Below, in pieces: positions 1-11,301 of a DNA stretch of 64,000 nt. Below the pieces are notes generated by a model. That model saw only the letters and a list, made by a program, of their open reading frames with translations. It was not told where the DNA came from and did not search any database. This DNA is from Chromobotia macracanthus. Lineage: Eukaryota; Chordata; Actinopteri; Cypriniformes; Botiidae. The translations under genes were made by a program, and so were the position numbers. Within the stretch, counting starts at the first letter, position 1, and each line of letters starts with the position of its first letter. The stretch covers positions 1,110,501-1,174,500 of the forward strand of contig JAZGTH010000068.1 in assembly GCA_036877525.1 (NCBI GenBank), given 5' to 3'.

Positions 1-289
1 TTTTCAGCTGTCTTTTGAATATTGCCAGGGATTCTGCATTCCGGGTGAAGGCAGGAAGATCATTCCACCAGCATGGAGTAGTGAACGAAAATGATCTGGA
101 GAGTGATTTTGTGCCTCTCTGTGATGGTACCACAAGCCTTCGTTCCTTCTGTGATCGCAGGCTTCTGATAGGAGCGTAGACTCGTAAGAATGAGTGAAAG
201 CAGGAGGGTGCTGACCCAGTGATAGATCTGTAAGCAAGCGTCAAGGCCTTGAACTTGTGGTGTGACATGGGCTTTTTTGGGCTTGTTGA

Positions 290-745
290 AGACGAGACGT
301 GCTGCAGCGTTCTGAATCATTTGTAGAAGCTTGATTGTGCATGATGGCAGTCCAGCCAGAAGAGCATTGCAGTAATCAAGCCTAGAAATGACCAGGGCCT
401 GGACGAGAAGTTGTGTTGCATGTTCTGTTAGAAAAGGCCTGATTTTCCTGATGTTATGTGATGCAAATCTGCATGACCGAGCCGTCTTAGCAATGTGGTC
501 TTTGAAGGTCAGTTGGTCATCAAAGATTACTCCAAGATTTCTGGCCGAATTTGATGGGGGAATTGGAGATGTACCTAATTGGATGGTAAAATCGTGCTGT
601 AGAGTTGAATTGTTGGATTGGCAGGGAAGACAAGAAGCTCAGTCTTTGCCAGGTTGAGCTGCAGATGGTGTTCTTTCATCCATGCCGAGATGTCCGCCAG
701 ACAGCTTGACATACGTGCAGCTACCGTGGGATCATCTGGATGGAA
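290..745 (-). pseudogene. L2 ORF2 RT thumb and C-terminal remnant
   Basis: Minus-strand translation in mixed frames gives 'DISAWMKEHHLQLNLAKTE', then a 'VIFDDQLTFKDHI'-like stretch, 'ISRLDYCNALLAGLP' and 'IQNAAARLVFNKPKKAHVT', the conserved C-terminal path of L2 reverse transcriptases. At least three frame changes and several stops are needed, so it cannot be translated as one protein. It continues the RT frame that stops at 746. Confidence 0.75.
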
Positions 746-1597
746 TTAAAGGAAGAGCTGCGTGTCATCAGCATAGCAATGGTAGGAGAACCCATGTGCA
801 TGTATAATGGGACCCAGTGATGTAGTGTATATGGAGAAGAGGAGGGGTCCAAGAATTGAACCCTGGGGAACCCCAGTGATCAGCTGAAGAACTTTGGATA
901 CTTCCCCTCTCCAGGCAACCCTGAAAGACCTATCAGTAAGGTAGGTTTTAAACCAATGAAGTGGAGTACCTCTGATGCCCAGTGACGCGAGGGTGGACAG
1001 AAGGATCTGGTGATTGACTGTGTCAAAGGCAGTGGATAGATCAAGCAGAATGAGAACTGATGATTTTAAGTAAGCCTTTGCAATCCATAGGGACTCAGTG
1101 ACCGACAATAGTGCTGTCTCTGTTGAGTGGCCGCTCTTGAAACCGGATTGGTTGGTGTCCAATTGGTTGTTCTGAGTGAGGAAAGATGACACCTGATCAA
1201 CCTGAACAACTCGTTCAAGATTTTTTGCTATGAATGGTAGGAGAGAGACAGGTCTGTAACTGTCTACAAGTGAAGTGTCTAATGTGGGTTTTTTAAGCAG
1301 TGGGGTTACCCAAGCCTGCTTGAATGCGGTAGGAAAGATGCCAGTGTGGAGAGGTGTGTTGATGATGTGAGTAAGTGCTGGTGTAAGTGCAGGAGCGATG
1401 GATTGCAGAAGGTGTGAGGGGATGGAATCTAGAGGGCAGGTGGTGGGATGACTGGTGAGGAGAAGCTTGGAAACTTCTGTCTCAGTGAGGGGAGAGAAGG
1501 AAGAGAGGAGATGTATGCCTGTGTATGTGGTTGGTCTGGGTTCCTGTGTGTGTGGAGCTGAGAACTGGCTGCTGATGTTCTCATTTAGAAAAATCAT
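746..1597 (-). pseudogene. L2 ORF2 reverse transcriptase domain
   Basis: 283-residue frame with RT motifs in order: 'PLLKKPTLD', 'YRPVSLLPF', 'QSGFKSGHSTETALL', 'LLDLSTAFDTVNH' (first catalytic Asp), 'GVPQGSILGPLLF', and 'YADDTQLFL' (the YADD box). The catalytic box is intact, but the frame stops immediately after it. The thumb and C-terminal region continue in shifted frames from about 745 down to 290. The 'GHSTETALL' and 'AFDTVNH' motifs favour L2 over Rex1 or RTE. Confidence 0.9.
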
Positions 1598-2339
1598 CAG
1601 CAGTTAAAGAGATTGTGGGTTGAATGTATTTGGAGAGAGTTGAATGTTTTGAAGAGTGTGCGTGTATTTGAGGCGTTGTTGATTTTATTGTGGAAATATG
1701 TGGCATATATGCAAATATGTTAGCAGCATGGACTTCACCAGAAAAGGATGAGAGCAGAGATTGATAGTTCCGTAGGTCAGATGGGTTTTTGGATTTGTGC
1801 CATTTTCTCTCTGCAGCCCTTAGTTTGGTCCAGTTTTCACGAAGAGCAGCAGATAACCAGGGATTAGAGGGAGTAGCACATGCAGGCCTGGATGACAGAG
1901 GACAGAGCCTGTCTAGAGTAGAAGTTAAGGTGGAACATAAGGTGTCTGTTGCTGTATTCACATCCAGAGATGAGAATTGTGAGGGAGAGGGAAGAGCAGC
2001 AGATACAGCAGAGGAAAGATGAGATTTCAGGTTTCTTCTGAAGGTGACGGGTAAAATGGTCGGAGGTGCACAGATAGGGAGTTGCAGGTTAAAAGTAATG
2101 AAGAAATTATCAGAAATGTGCAGAGGTTTTACCAAAATGTTGCATGTGATACAGTTATGTGTATAAATTAGGTCAAGTTGGTTGCCAGATTTGTGGGTGC
2201 TAGCGGTGGTGAGTCGATTGAGATCGAATGAGGCTAGGAGAGAGAGGAAGTCAGAAGCATAAGGCTTTTCTAGATGGATGTTGAAATCACCAATAAGTAC
2301 AAGTGGAATGCCATCCTCTGGGAATGAGTACAGTAACAT
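1581..2339 (-). pseudogene. L2 ORF2 endonuclease second half and linker
   Basis: 252-residue frame. It begins with 'LVLIGDFNIHL', the GDFN motif of APE endonucleases, and continues through 'NQLDLIYTHN'. The usual final SDH triplet reads SDN here, so the catalytic His is absent. A roughly 150-residue linker follows ('PWLSAALRENWTKLRAAERKW'-type region), ending in 'ADDFSK', which joins the RT domain after a frame change at about 1590. It overlaps the RT frame by 17 bases, as expected from a small indel in what was one ORF. Confidence 0.8.
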
Positions 2340-2823
2340 GTCCAGTTCCTCTACAAAGGTACCCAGTTGGCCTGGGGGGCCGGTAAATGACTACAATGTG
2401 AATTTTGACAGGAGTTGTGATAGTGATGGCATGAAATTCAAATGAATTGTTGTTGCACTGGGAAGAGTAATTAGAGTATTTCCAATTGTCAGAAATGAGA
2501 AGACCCATGCCCCCACCCCTCCCAGACTGGCGAGGGGTATGAGAGAAAGTGAAGTTATTAGAGAGAGCAGCGGGAGTTGCTGAGTCTTCTGGACGAATCC
2601 AGGTCTCAGTCAAGCCCAAGATATTGAGATTAGAATTAGTAGCAAAGGCTGGAATGAAGTTGGCTTTGATAGCAGCTGACTGACAATTCCATAGACCCAC
2701 AGAAACAGAGAGAGGAGTGTTAGAAGAGGAGAGTATAGGACGTAGGTTAGCAGCATAGCGCTGCCTTCTAAGTGCGAAAGTCGAGTGTTGCCGAGAGACA
2801 ACAGGAATGTATTGAAAGCACAT
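2287..2823 (-). pseudogene. L2 ORF2 endonuclease domain, N-terminal half
   Basis: 178-residue open frame. It holds the start of an APE endonuclease: 'GLWNCQSAAIKANF' with the conserved Asn, then 'ILGLTETWI' with the catalytic Glu, then a Gly-rich 'RGGGMGLLIS' loop. Such domains nick target DNA to prime reverse transcription. The frame is lost after 'VVIYRPP', and the second half continues in another frame starting near 2339. The upstream ATG is not proven to be the element's original start. Confidence 0.8.
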
Positions 2824-3234
2824 GCTGATTAAGTAGGAGAAGAGATGTGAGAAGAAGGAAACAGAAGATGCTTAAGTGCCCTACCAGTGTCCTTGCTCGG
2901 TGGAGTCGCGCAGGTAGTCGCAGGTCTTTACCCGAGTCGGTCTTCACACAAGGAGGCTGAACACGACGGCTGAACACTTCCGCGACAGTACGCAAACACG
3001 CAATAAATACAACTCTTATTACCGCGTGATTGAGTACAGCTAAGCCCGCCTTTCAAATTAGCACTGCAAAAGCCTAAAGGCCACCAATGGCTCAAATCGA
3101 AACTGCGAACGGCAAACCGAACGGCACAATAACAAAGCTCTTACAGGTGAAAATTAGCAAAAAAGCAGCAAACTCTGCAAAATGCGGCTGTTATTTCAAA
3201 TAGCAATGTGTACAATTCAAGTACTAATTACAGT

Positions 3235-3340
3235 CAACATACAAAATACAATAAATTAGTACTTAGTAATAAGTACTAATTAGTACTAGTACTATTAGTA
3301 CTAATAGTACTAATTAGTACTAATACAATAAAGCACAGAG
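3235..3340. repeat. AT-rich palindromic simple repeat (TACTAAT/ATTAGTAC)
   Basis: Repeated 'tactaattagtac' and 'tagtactaatagtac' words, each self-complementary, form a locally cruciform-prone tract. It lies just upstream of the L2 copy. I see no gene in 2996-3450. Confidence 0.75.
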
Positions 3341-3544
3341 TCAAAATTAATCCTCCCTGGCAGTAAGCAATAAACTAAGCAACTGATCCAAGCAAATATA
3401 CACTTATGCGCTCTTGTCGTCTCCACTGTCAGCTCGCTATTCCTGTAATGCCTGTGACCTATGTATTTACCTGACGTATTTTGACAGTCGTTTCACACAC
3501 CACACTTCGTGGTTGTAATTTGCATGTCATGCGTGTAACAGAGC

Positions 3545-3680
3545 TGTTGTGAAAACAAGCGTTGTGTCTGTAAACTGTCATAGTCGTACATTTTGGAGTT
3601 GTACTCAAACAAACACAAAAAATTTTGTATCTGTAAACTATCGTGGACATAGATTTTAGAATCCGAGTCTGACAAAAAAC
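3545..3680. repeat. Two degenerate tandem units of about 65 bp
   Basis: Two adjacent units share 'tctgtaaact' followed by a similar body ending in 'caaaaaa'. The apparent minus-strand ORF over them shows the same periodicity (SKxYxxDSLQxQ twice), the signature of a minisatellite rather than of a protein. Confidence 0.45.
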
Positions 3681-4089
3681 AGAATTACATACAATAGTTT
3701 TAATTACATACAACAATTACGCACAAGTAAATTAAAATTACATAGAAATGTTTAGAATTACATACAGTTATTTTTGATTTTATTCCATATCCACCCACAA
3801 TTGGTTACAGATGTAATGATGTTGTATTGCAGTGGTAAAGCAGCACACAGGAGACTATCCGTTGTGACTGTCATTCCAACCTTTATCAGAGAAGTCCAGA
3901 CAAGACTTGACACCAAAGAACCATGTCACACAGTGCCAAAAGTACAACAAAATAATCACAATGCTGTATGAAATGATGGCAGGATACACCCTGTAAGTAC
4001 AATAATTATTACTACATCTGCATCTACAACTGATCTACTTAAGATCAATTCACATTCTATGAAGACATTGGACAAAACCAAGATATTGA

Positions 4090-4727
4090 TTTAGAGTGTT
4101 TCTGCCTTTGTGCTAGGTATCCAACTAATGCAGAGTATACTCAAGTTGCCAAGGCACTGATTGTAAATTACCCTTCCCTGAGAGATAAGGAAGGGAATGG
4201 CTATGTAAGTTGCTTCAGGGAGGGCTTTGCCAGAGTTCTGCCAAATGTGCTAAAACATGCCAAGGCAAAATCCCCCTTAGCAAAACAGTACATTGAAACA
4301 AGACAGGTTGCCCTGGCTGGAGATCGTCTCCGGTTACTATCGTAACCTCGGTTCCCTGAGAGACGGGAACAAGACATTTTTTCAACTGAAAAATGGCAAT
4401 CATTGGAAGATGGCTCAGTGTGGTGAAAGTAGATGGAATAGACATGTGCCGGTGCACCAGCCTTGATGAAGCCTTCATAACAGCCTTCTGTATGTACTTT
4501 GCTTTCAACATTGCCTATCCACATCACCTGAAAAACGCACTGACTTTCCTTCAGAGGAGCATTGTCAACATTGTGGAAGAAGGAGACAATCCGCTGCCAG
4601 TAACTTTACTCTGGATGATTAACCTTTTTGTATTAGATCCTCATGCCTCAACTTTACCATTGCCCAAAGTGTACTCGGAGGACATTCACTCTTGTGAAGT
4701 TAATACAACATGTTGGAATTGTACATG
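4090..4727 (+). pseudogene. SAMD3-like C-terminal coding fragment, interrupted
   Basis: Plus-strand translation gives 'YPTNAEYTQVAKALIVNYP' and 'GNGYVSCFREGFA' at about 4119-4230. After an insertion with stops at about 4325-4392 it resumes with 'LDEAFITAFCMYFAFNIAYP' and 'LKNALTFLQRSIVNIVEEGD'. Both halves resemble the two conserved blocks of the large fish family annotated as sterile alpha motif domain-containing protein 3-like, whose function is not established. No SAM domain is visible. It could be a retrocopy or a gene carried by a transposon. Identification is by motif memory only. Confidence 0.45.
4322..4380. repeat. Short interspersed sequence with 'cctcggttccctgagag' motif
   Basis: A stretch containing 'taacctcggttccctgagag' interrupts the SAMD3-like reading frame. 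This word recurs widely in teleost repeats by my recollection. It contains a near palindrome, 'gttccctgagagacgggaac'. The ends are not defined. Confidence 0.35.
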
Positions 4728-5039
4728 CACATGAATCAAATTTTAGTATCACCTGTGGGTATAGATAAGTGCCAATCAACTTGTTCAACAATCAACAAGA
4801 ATTAAAACATTCTACATGCTAACTGAATTTTGTTAATGTTGGGTACAGGATATCCAGTATATGAGTTGTAAAAACTGAATTAAGAATGTTCTGTATTTTT
4901 GTTCTGAATTTTGTTACATTTATGATGATTAAAAACTGTGATTCATCAAAAATTAATTAAAAATGAATCAACAATTATGATTAAAAATTGTAAAAACGCA
5001 CACACACAAGAAGAGAACTTCTGCCTCAGAATCCCGTCT

Positions 5040-5480
5040 TTGGTCTAGGTCAGGTCAGAGAATCTCATCCACATCACAGGCTATATTGGCCCTAGCCAGG
5101 CAGTGGGGGTAAAATCCTCTTGCATGCCTAATCCGCCCCTAGCATGCATCTCCTTATATGTCTAGGCAGGTTTCTTCCATGGCCTGGAGGAGGTGAACAC
5201 GGATGTAAGGTTCTCGGTCATATACTTTTCACCACCATGTGGAAAAAACTCCTCTATCAGGTTTAGAAAGGAAGAGTATGCAGACAGAAAGATGTTTGAA
5301 ATCCTTGGGTTATTGCTAAACCTGTCACAAACCAAAGCAACGCGATGGAAGCTGACATTATGTGGTCCAGCTGGGTCATCCACAAAGATAATTTCATGCG
5401 GAACAGGCCGGCCTTCAGTCTCAAAGATTCTCTTGAAAACACATGAAACACAGTAGAGTAAATCACTACCCTGAAGCACA
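5040..5480 (-). pseudogene. IS630/Tc1-superfamily (DDE_3) transposase remnant
   Basis: A 105-residue minus-strand frame reads 'HNVSFHRVALVCDRFSNNP', then 'FLSAYSSFLNLIEEFF', the region around the second and third catalytic residues of IS630-like DDE transposases. The Glu of 'NLIEEFF' is kept, but the Asp expected before 'NVSFHR' is His. Weaker similarity to the C-terminal part of the family continues to about 5040 in shifted frames with stops. The upstream half is missing. Terminal repeats were not found. Confidence 0.65.
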
Positions 5481-5484
5481 GTTT

Positions 5485-5640
5485 ACCTCCTCCTACTCTC
5501 CCTTGTCCTTCACCACATCCTCTTCTTCTCCCTCCTCTCCGTCATGCTTCACCATGTCCTCTTCTTTCTCCTCTCCCTCCTCCTCTTCCTCCTCCTTCAC
5601 CACATCCTCTTCTTCTTCCCCCCTCCTCCTCATCCTCACT
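5485..5640. repeat. Pyrimidine-rich low-complexity tract (CTTCCTCC)n
   Basis: Almost pure C/T on the plus strand with irregular CCTCCT and TCTTCT words. The Ser-rich plus ORF and Glu-rich minus ORF over it are artefacts of composition. Confidence 0.85.
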
Positions 5641-8100
5641 ATGTTCATAGCAAGAGAGGTAGTTATGGAAAATTGCCTACTGTGCTCCAAATAAGTTATA
5701 AGATAATAATAGTTCCAAATTTACGATGTGTCATCAGAAATGTGCTGAATTTAAATAAACAAACAAAACAATGTTAAAAACAGAGGGGTAAGGTTTAGCT
5801 ATTTATCTAGCCCAGCTGGTTGATACCACAAACCACATTACAAAAATGTACAAATTTACATTTTTGTACATGTAAATGTACATTTAAAGGACATTTCTTT
5901 TTGCTAGCAGCAAGCCACATTTAAGCTGAATAAACAGTTGAATATTAAGGCTGCATTTATACTGCGAGTCTTAAAGCTCAGATCTGATCTTAAGTCCATA
6001 TACGTTTTGTGTCCTGCCTGTTTACACTTACGCATTGTATCCAATGTGCATGTTTACATTAATCTCCCAGCCAAAAGGATTCCAGCCATTCACTAATATG
6101 AGGGTCAATGATTGACCCTCAAATTGTGGATGGACTTCTGCTTATTTATCTGTTTAGAAGTCAGCAATGTAAAATGCAATGCTCGACCGATCGAGGTATG
6201 TGCATCTACCTATCATGAAAGTAATCCATACAACTCCAGCAGATTAATAAACATCTTCTGAAATGAAACAATACATTTGTGAAAGAAAACGATTAATATT
6301 TTGAGAGTGTTAAGCAATCAATATGCCATATCCCTGTACAGGATCAGTGGTTAATTCAAATACTAAGGCTTTGATAACTTTGAGTGTCATTAATTCCTTA
6401 TGTGTCTCGGGATGAAACACAAATGAAAAGCAGCCATGAGACACACAGGAACCAAGGAGATTCAAAGTTATTAACATGCACCTATATTATATTTCCCAGC
6501 TAACCAAAACACATAACGGCAACGTATTCTTATGACCAAACTTTCATTGTGGCAACATAACTAGTTATGTTGTAGCAACCGGAAAAGTGAAAGTCCAGGT
6601 TTCCGTCGCCACATCGTAATTTTGTCACGTTGCCAGTAGTAATCCCGATGTTGTGACAACGTCGTGCTGTGTAAGTGATTTGGTCATTTTTGTTTCATAT
6701 CTTCAGATTTGTTTTCACTCTTTAAGGGCGGACATGCAGTTGGCTTAACAATGTATGTCCTTGATTTGACCCAAACTAAATTAAAATGTAAATGAGGACT
6801 CAATTCAGTTAATTTATTTTCAAGCCTGACAACATCACTTAACAGTACAATTAAAATTTACACTGAAAATGCAACATTTGTTATTACTAATCACCTAAGC
6901 ATTACCCAAGAGTGTAACAGATTATTTATTGGGTTTGTATATTATTTTGGACAATACATTTTCCTTAAAAACAGTATATATAATATACTGCTTATAACAG
7001 TTATAACAATATAACAGTTTTTACATGTACATAAACAAGCATAATGTTAGCGGACAAGATAAAAGATACTAAATAATTACAGAGGAATACATATTAACAA
7101 AAACACTTTAACTAGAAGGTAAATCATGTTAATTATTTTGAGGCTGTCTATGTTTTGTCATATAACTGACTGGAGTTAAAGAAGTTGCTGTCCTCAGTTG
7201 TTCCGGTTGCCATGGTAACTGCTCTCAACCACTATCAGTGATGTATAATAACCTATTTAACAAATAATATAATAAATATTATAGAAGATATACATACACT
7301 TTGTGTCTACAACATTTTAATTAAAGTCGTTTTTTAAACATACATATTTAATTAGCAAATGGTTTCAAGACCAAGTTATGACTTAATGGTAATTCAATTA
7401 CGCGCCTGGGACGTTGTGAGTAATTTGATGGTAACGAAATTATGTACCTGTGACATTGCAGTTACGTTGCCAGTAAGTCATGTTATTGTCATGGACACAC
7501 CCACACCGCCAGCCATGGACACACCACTACCACCAGCCACGCTAACACACTTACCTAACTCCCGTTTAATGTTTACTCACTTGAAGTTTCTCCAATCATC
7601 TCTCCATCGTTCTTCATCTTCTCTGCAGTTCCAAACCAAACGTCCAAAGTTCCAAAACCTGTAAGACAAAAAAGGACTGTCTCTAAACTAAAAGCTAAGT
7701 TTATTTAAACGCTGGTCTGCTACGAGCATACCTACCTTTAACCAGCTGTCTTGTAATTTCTGCCAATAATTCTGCTGTCCCTGACACTTACCTGCATGTG
7801 CTCTCATTTGTATGTATGCTCACTGAAGACCAGACAGTTAAAAGGAATAGCGTATTTGCCAGCAGACCCTCATTATAGATACCCATAACCCTACCGCTCT
7901 AGATCCATTCATCGAACTGATTAATTGATTCCGGGCTTCCCTCACACCCATCACCACTCCACGATCTGCCTCTGGCAGTCCTATGGCCCTTCCCGCTCCA
8001 TACGCTCCATACTCCATACCAGTAACCCCATCATTAACTCCTTCGACAGAACTGTCAATCAAAAAGACCAATCTCTCGCTCCTGTCCCCAAACATTTCAG
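5641..8100. other. Non-coding, AT-rich stretch with repeat fragments
   Basis: No ORF here looks like protein. 5825-5890 holds overlapping 'tgtacaaatttaca'-type palindromes. 5948-6050 ('ggctgcatttatactgcgagt') resembles a terminus of hAT-type non-autonomous elements in fish. 6495 starts 'cccagctaacc', a motif seen at ends of fish DNA transposons. 7370-7490 and 7620-7710 have diverged direct copies near 10200 and 10035. Confidence 0.5.
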
Positions 8101-8174
8101 CTCCGTTTTATGAATGTAGAATGTCCAGAATCCCAATAATGTCCAGAAATTCCTCTAGATCACCGGGCGTTTCA

Positions 8175-9085
8175 GGATGTGTTCAGTAATAAGGCAGCCA
8201 TGTGACTTCCCCACCCCAGCCATGGGACTGCACCATTGACCTGCTCCCTGGAGTCAAACTCCCTGTCTATCCCGGAATGCAAGGCCATGGAGGAGTATTT
8301 AAAGGAGGCTCTCAATCAACAGTTCATCCACCTCTCCCACTGCATCCTGCTTTTTCTTTGTGGGTAAAAAGGATGGAGGCTAGAGACCCTGCATTGATTA
8401 CCACACCCTCCTTTCCCAGTTAAGTTAAGTTTCTATATCCACTTCCCCTAGTCCCGGCAGCACTCAATAAACTCTGTGGAGCTTGCATATTCACAAAATT
8501 TGATCTGCAAAGCACTTACCACCTCATTTGCACCTAGGAGGGTGATGAGTGGAAAGCAGCCTCATAACCCCTGCTGGCCACTGTAAATATCAAGTTATGC
8601 CCTATGGCCTTTCCAACTCCCCTTTCGTCTTCCAAGGGTTTGTGAAAGAGGTGTTCTGAGAGTTTCTTCACCAATTTGTGATAGTCTACACTGATGACAT
8701 CCTGATCTACTCTCGGAACCTGGCTGAATGTCGCCACCACGTTAAGCAGGTCCTCCAACGATTGATGGAATACCAACTGCACCTCAAACTTGAGAAATGT
8801 AAGTTCCACAAAACCACCATCCAGTTCCTCGGATAAGTTCCTCATCAGTCCCGATGGTATATAGATAGACCAGGGTAAGGTGCAAGCTATCTGGGACTGG
8901 CCCAGACCCCTAACCGTTAAGGAACTCCAACGTTTACTAGGATTCTCTAATTTCTACCGCCGGTTCATCAAGCACTTTAGTCACCTTACATCCATGCTCC
9001 ATAAAGCCCCAAGTCTCTGTCCTGGAACCCCAAAGCCATTACATCCATTGAAAGATATAAACAGGCCTTTTGCACCGCTCTAATC
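8175..9085 (+). pseudogene. Gypsy 1 reverse transcriptase fragments
   Basis: Pieces in several frames: 'WDCTIDLLPGVKLP' at about 8221, a degraded 'GDEWKAA' near 8540, and the clean connection block '[19 protein letters not shown]' at about 8910-8970. These are standard landmarks of Gypsy RT and the RT-RNase H connection. At least four frame changes separate them. The element's polymerase is non-functional as it stands. Confidence 0.8.
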
Positions 9086-9480
9086 ATCACTCACCCTGAT
9101 CCACAACTCCCCTTTGTTGTGGAGATTGACGCCTCCTCCACTGGAGTCGGAGCTATATTATCCCAATACCACAGAGTGCCTCCACTCCTCCATCCATACA
9201 CTTATTATTCAATGAACCCTCCCCCCGGCGGAGCAGAATTATGACATCGGGAACCATGAGCTGCTGACCTTTAAGTTAGCCCTGAAGGAGTGATGTCAGT
9301 GGCTGGAGGGAGCTCAACACCCATTTACTGTCATAACTGACTACAAGAACCTTGAATACATTTCAAACATCAATGCCAAGCCTGCAGGCTTCTACCAGAT
9401 TCCAGTTCACCATAACATATCATCCAGGACCCAAGAATATCAGAGCAGACTCCCTCTCACGTATTCATCGACCTGATTAT
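9080..9480 (+). pseudogene. Gypsy 1 RNase H domain fragment
   Basis: 'LPFVVEIDASSTGVGAILSQ' at about 9105-9165 carries the first catalytic Asp of retroelement RNase H. The domain ends with '[16 protein letters not shown]' at about 9414-9460, where the last Asp lies. The middle is frameshifted and contains stops. Confidence 0.8.
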
Positions 9481-9544
9481 CCAGCACCCCCGGAACATAT
9501 CCTCCCTCCAGCTGTCATCGTAAACCCAGTTCAGTGGGATCTTA

Positions 9545-10030
9545 ATGAGCAGATCTGTATTGCCACCCTTACCGAACCTGCTCAGTGGGGGGGGCCCAGA
9601 AGGTAAAATCTATGTGCCATCCTCCTTACGCTTAAACTTTTTGAGCTCATTTCATGCTTCTCCACTCTCTGGACATCCAGGCAGCCACCATATTCTCTCG
9701 CTCCTCCATAATCATTACTGGTGGCCCTGGTGGTCCCTCTTTCTATACCACACAGACCATGGTCCCACATCATATTTCATCACAGATCTCTCCAACTCTG
9801 ACTCTCACATCTGCATACTAGTGGTGGTAGATCGATTCTCAAAAGTTTGCAAACTCATACCCCTCAAAGGTCTTCTCACCTCTTTCGAAACCAAAGGATA
9901 TCGTCTCCGATTGTGGGCCCCAATTCATATTCCGAGTTTGGAAATCATTCTTCAAACTACTAGGACTTTCAGTCAGAGTGGATATCATCCCCAAACTAAT
10001 GCCCATACTGAATGTAAGATCCTGTGTTTT
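9545..10030 (+). pseudogene. Gypsy 1 integrase fragment with internal deletions
   Basis: A 209-residue frame contains 'GHPGSHHILSLLHNHYWW' (the His-containing end of the zinc-binding domain), then directly 'TSYFITDLSNSDSHICILVV' and '[13 protein letters not shown]' of the catalytic core, and finally '[12 protein letters not shown]' with the catalytic Glu. The segment between the CxxC pair and the core, and that with the second Asp, are deleted or scrambled. Confidence 0.8.
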
Positions 10031-10308
10031 CTAGTGTCTCTGCAGCACCAAACCCAAGGTAAACTTGAAAGACAAAAAAGGACTATCTATAAACTCAAGC
10101 TAAGTTCATTTAAACTTGTTTGTAAGTATGCTGACTGTTATTACCAAAATAGCACAAATATATTAAGTAACTAGATCGTGTTTAGGTTACCTTGCAACAA
10201 CATTGCAACGTTGTAAATTGGTAATTTAATGGTAATGAAATTACGTGCCTGTGATGCTGCCAATTAGTAAATCATGAAATTCCAAAAAAAATGAATAAAT
10301 TACGTAAC

Positions 10309-10787
10309 TGTTACGGAGGAGGTCCCTGCTCCACCTCCTCCGCACCCCCAGCGGGAGCCGTCTCCCGAGTATTAGTATTTCTTGAACTACATTTCCCATA
10401 GTGCCCCATGCCTGGTATTGATTACTTCCTGGTTGCTCACCTGTATCCAATTAACTCTTGTGTATATAAACCCCTGCATCTCAGTCACCCGTTGTGAAGT
10501 CTTGTTTTGCCCCGGCGACATTACTGAACATTTTCTACTGTGTTTGGATTACTGGTTACCATTTGGATTGTTTATTGGATTTTGGATTACTCGCTGCCTG
10601 CCCTGATTCACGGACTGCCTATCGTTTATGATTGTTTGTCGTCTGCCCTGACCCACACCTGTACCTTGTTTATTCTTCTGCCTTGTCTCTGTTATTCCTG
10701 TTGCTGTGTTCAGACTCTGTTTGTTACCTTTGATTATTATTATTAAAAGCTGCAAATGGATCCCCGTGCATCTACCGCCTCATTACA
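10309..10787 (+). repeat. 5' LTR of Gypsy 2 (about 479 bp)
   Basis: Begins TGTTAC and ends TTACA, short inverted ends typical of Gypsy LTRs. A TATA-like 'gtatataaacc' lies at about 10463 and a polyadenylation-type 'attaaaag' at 10742. The left flank GTAAC matches the right flank of the element. The right boundary at 10787 is inferred from the terminal motif, because no second LTR is available for comparison. Confidence 0.7.
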
Positions 10788-11262
10788 GAAGACTTTGCCA
10801 GACAACGATCCAGCAGCGGTGTCTCGTCTGACTACCGAGGTAGCTAATCAAGCTGCTCAGATAGCCGCCCAAGCTGGACCATCTAGTTTGTTCACGTCAC
10901 AGTAACTACTCAACTCCACGCCATCAGACTCAAGAGAGAATGCCAGGTTCTGGTTACGCCTGTGCCACTACTGTGGGGAACCGGGTCATATTAAGTTGTT
11001 GTGCCCTAATCGTCCCGCTTATAACACTAATCTGGTGAGTACCGTTTCCGTAGAGAACCCTACACCTTCAGTCATAAGAGTACCAGTCATGTTAACCACA
11101 GTTAACCAAAATATCCCTGTACAAGCCTTGATAGATTCAGGGGCGGCTGGGAACTTCATTCCCCATGAGTTTGTTAAGCAGTACCATATCAAACTAACTC
11201 CTTGTACTTACCCTTTAGCGGTGGAAGCACTAGATGGCCGGCCCTTAGGAAGGGGTGCATAA
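10757..11262 (+). pseudogene. Gypsy 2 gag (largely deleted) with zinc knuckle, and protease
   Basis: An ATG at 10757 opens about 50 residues ('MDPRASTASLQK') before a stop near 10905. Most of the capsid region is missing. In a different frame 'CHYCGEPGHIKLLC' at about 10966-11007 is a complete CX2CX4HX4C nucleocapsid knuckle. It is followed by the retropepsin-like 'VQALIDSGAAGNFI' with the DSG active site at about 11135. The frame ends at 11262, before RT. Confidence 0.8.
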
Positions 11263-11301
11263 ATCATTGCCTAACCAAAATTACCACTTGTCTCAGTTCC
11301 A

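Larger units (their letters stand above)
1..2870 (-). mobile_element. L2-clade non-LTR retrotransposon, 5' part to near 3' end, degenerate
   Basis: Read on the minus strand, this stretch carries an APE-type endonuclease followed by a reverse transcriptase, the order of ORF2 in CR1/L2 LINEs. The endonuclease, connector, RT and C-terminal pieces lie in successive but shifted frames, so the protein is broken. The left window edge cuts into the 3' part, where 'QNAAARLVF' near 300 is a typical L2 C-terminal motif. Upstream, 2870-3060 is probably 5' UTR or flank. L2 is established from teleost genomes; the family name is by motif recognition, not by search. Confidence 0.9.
8105..10035 (+). mobile_element. 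Ty3/Gypsy pol remnant 1, internal only
   Basis: A run of plus-strand fragments follows the Gypsy order: end of protease/RT start ('FQDVF'-like at about 8173), RT, RT connection, RNase H, then zinc-binding and core parts of integrase, ending with the motif '[10 protein letters not shown]' at about 10015. No LTR was found on either side. Frameshifts and stops are frequent, so this is older or more decayed than the neighbouring copy at 10309. The RT active-site region is very degraded and gives no clean YxDD in one frame. Confidence 0.85.

Noticed and set aside
5493..5690. Glu-rich minus ORF and Ser-rich plus ORF
   Set aside because: Both are translations of a C/T low-complexity tract.
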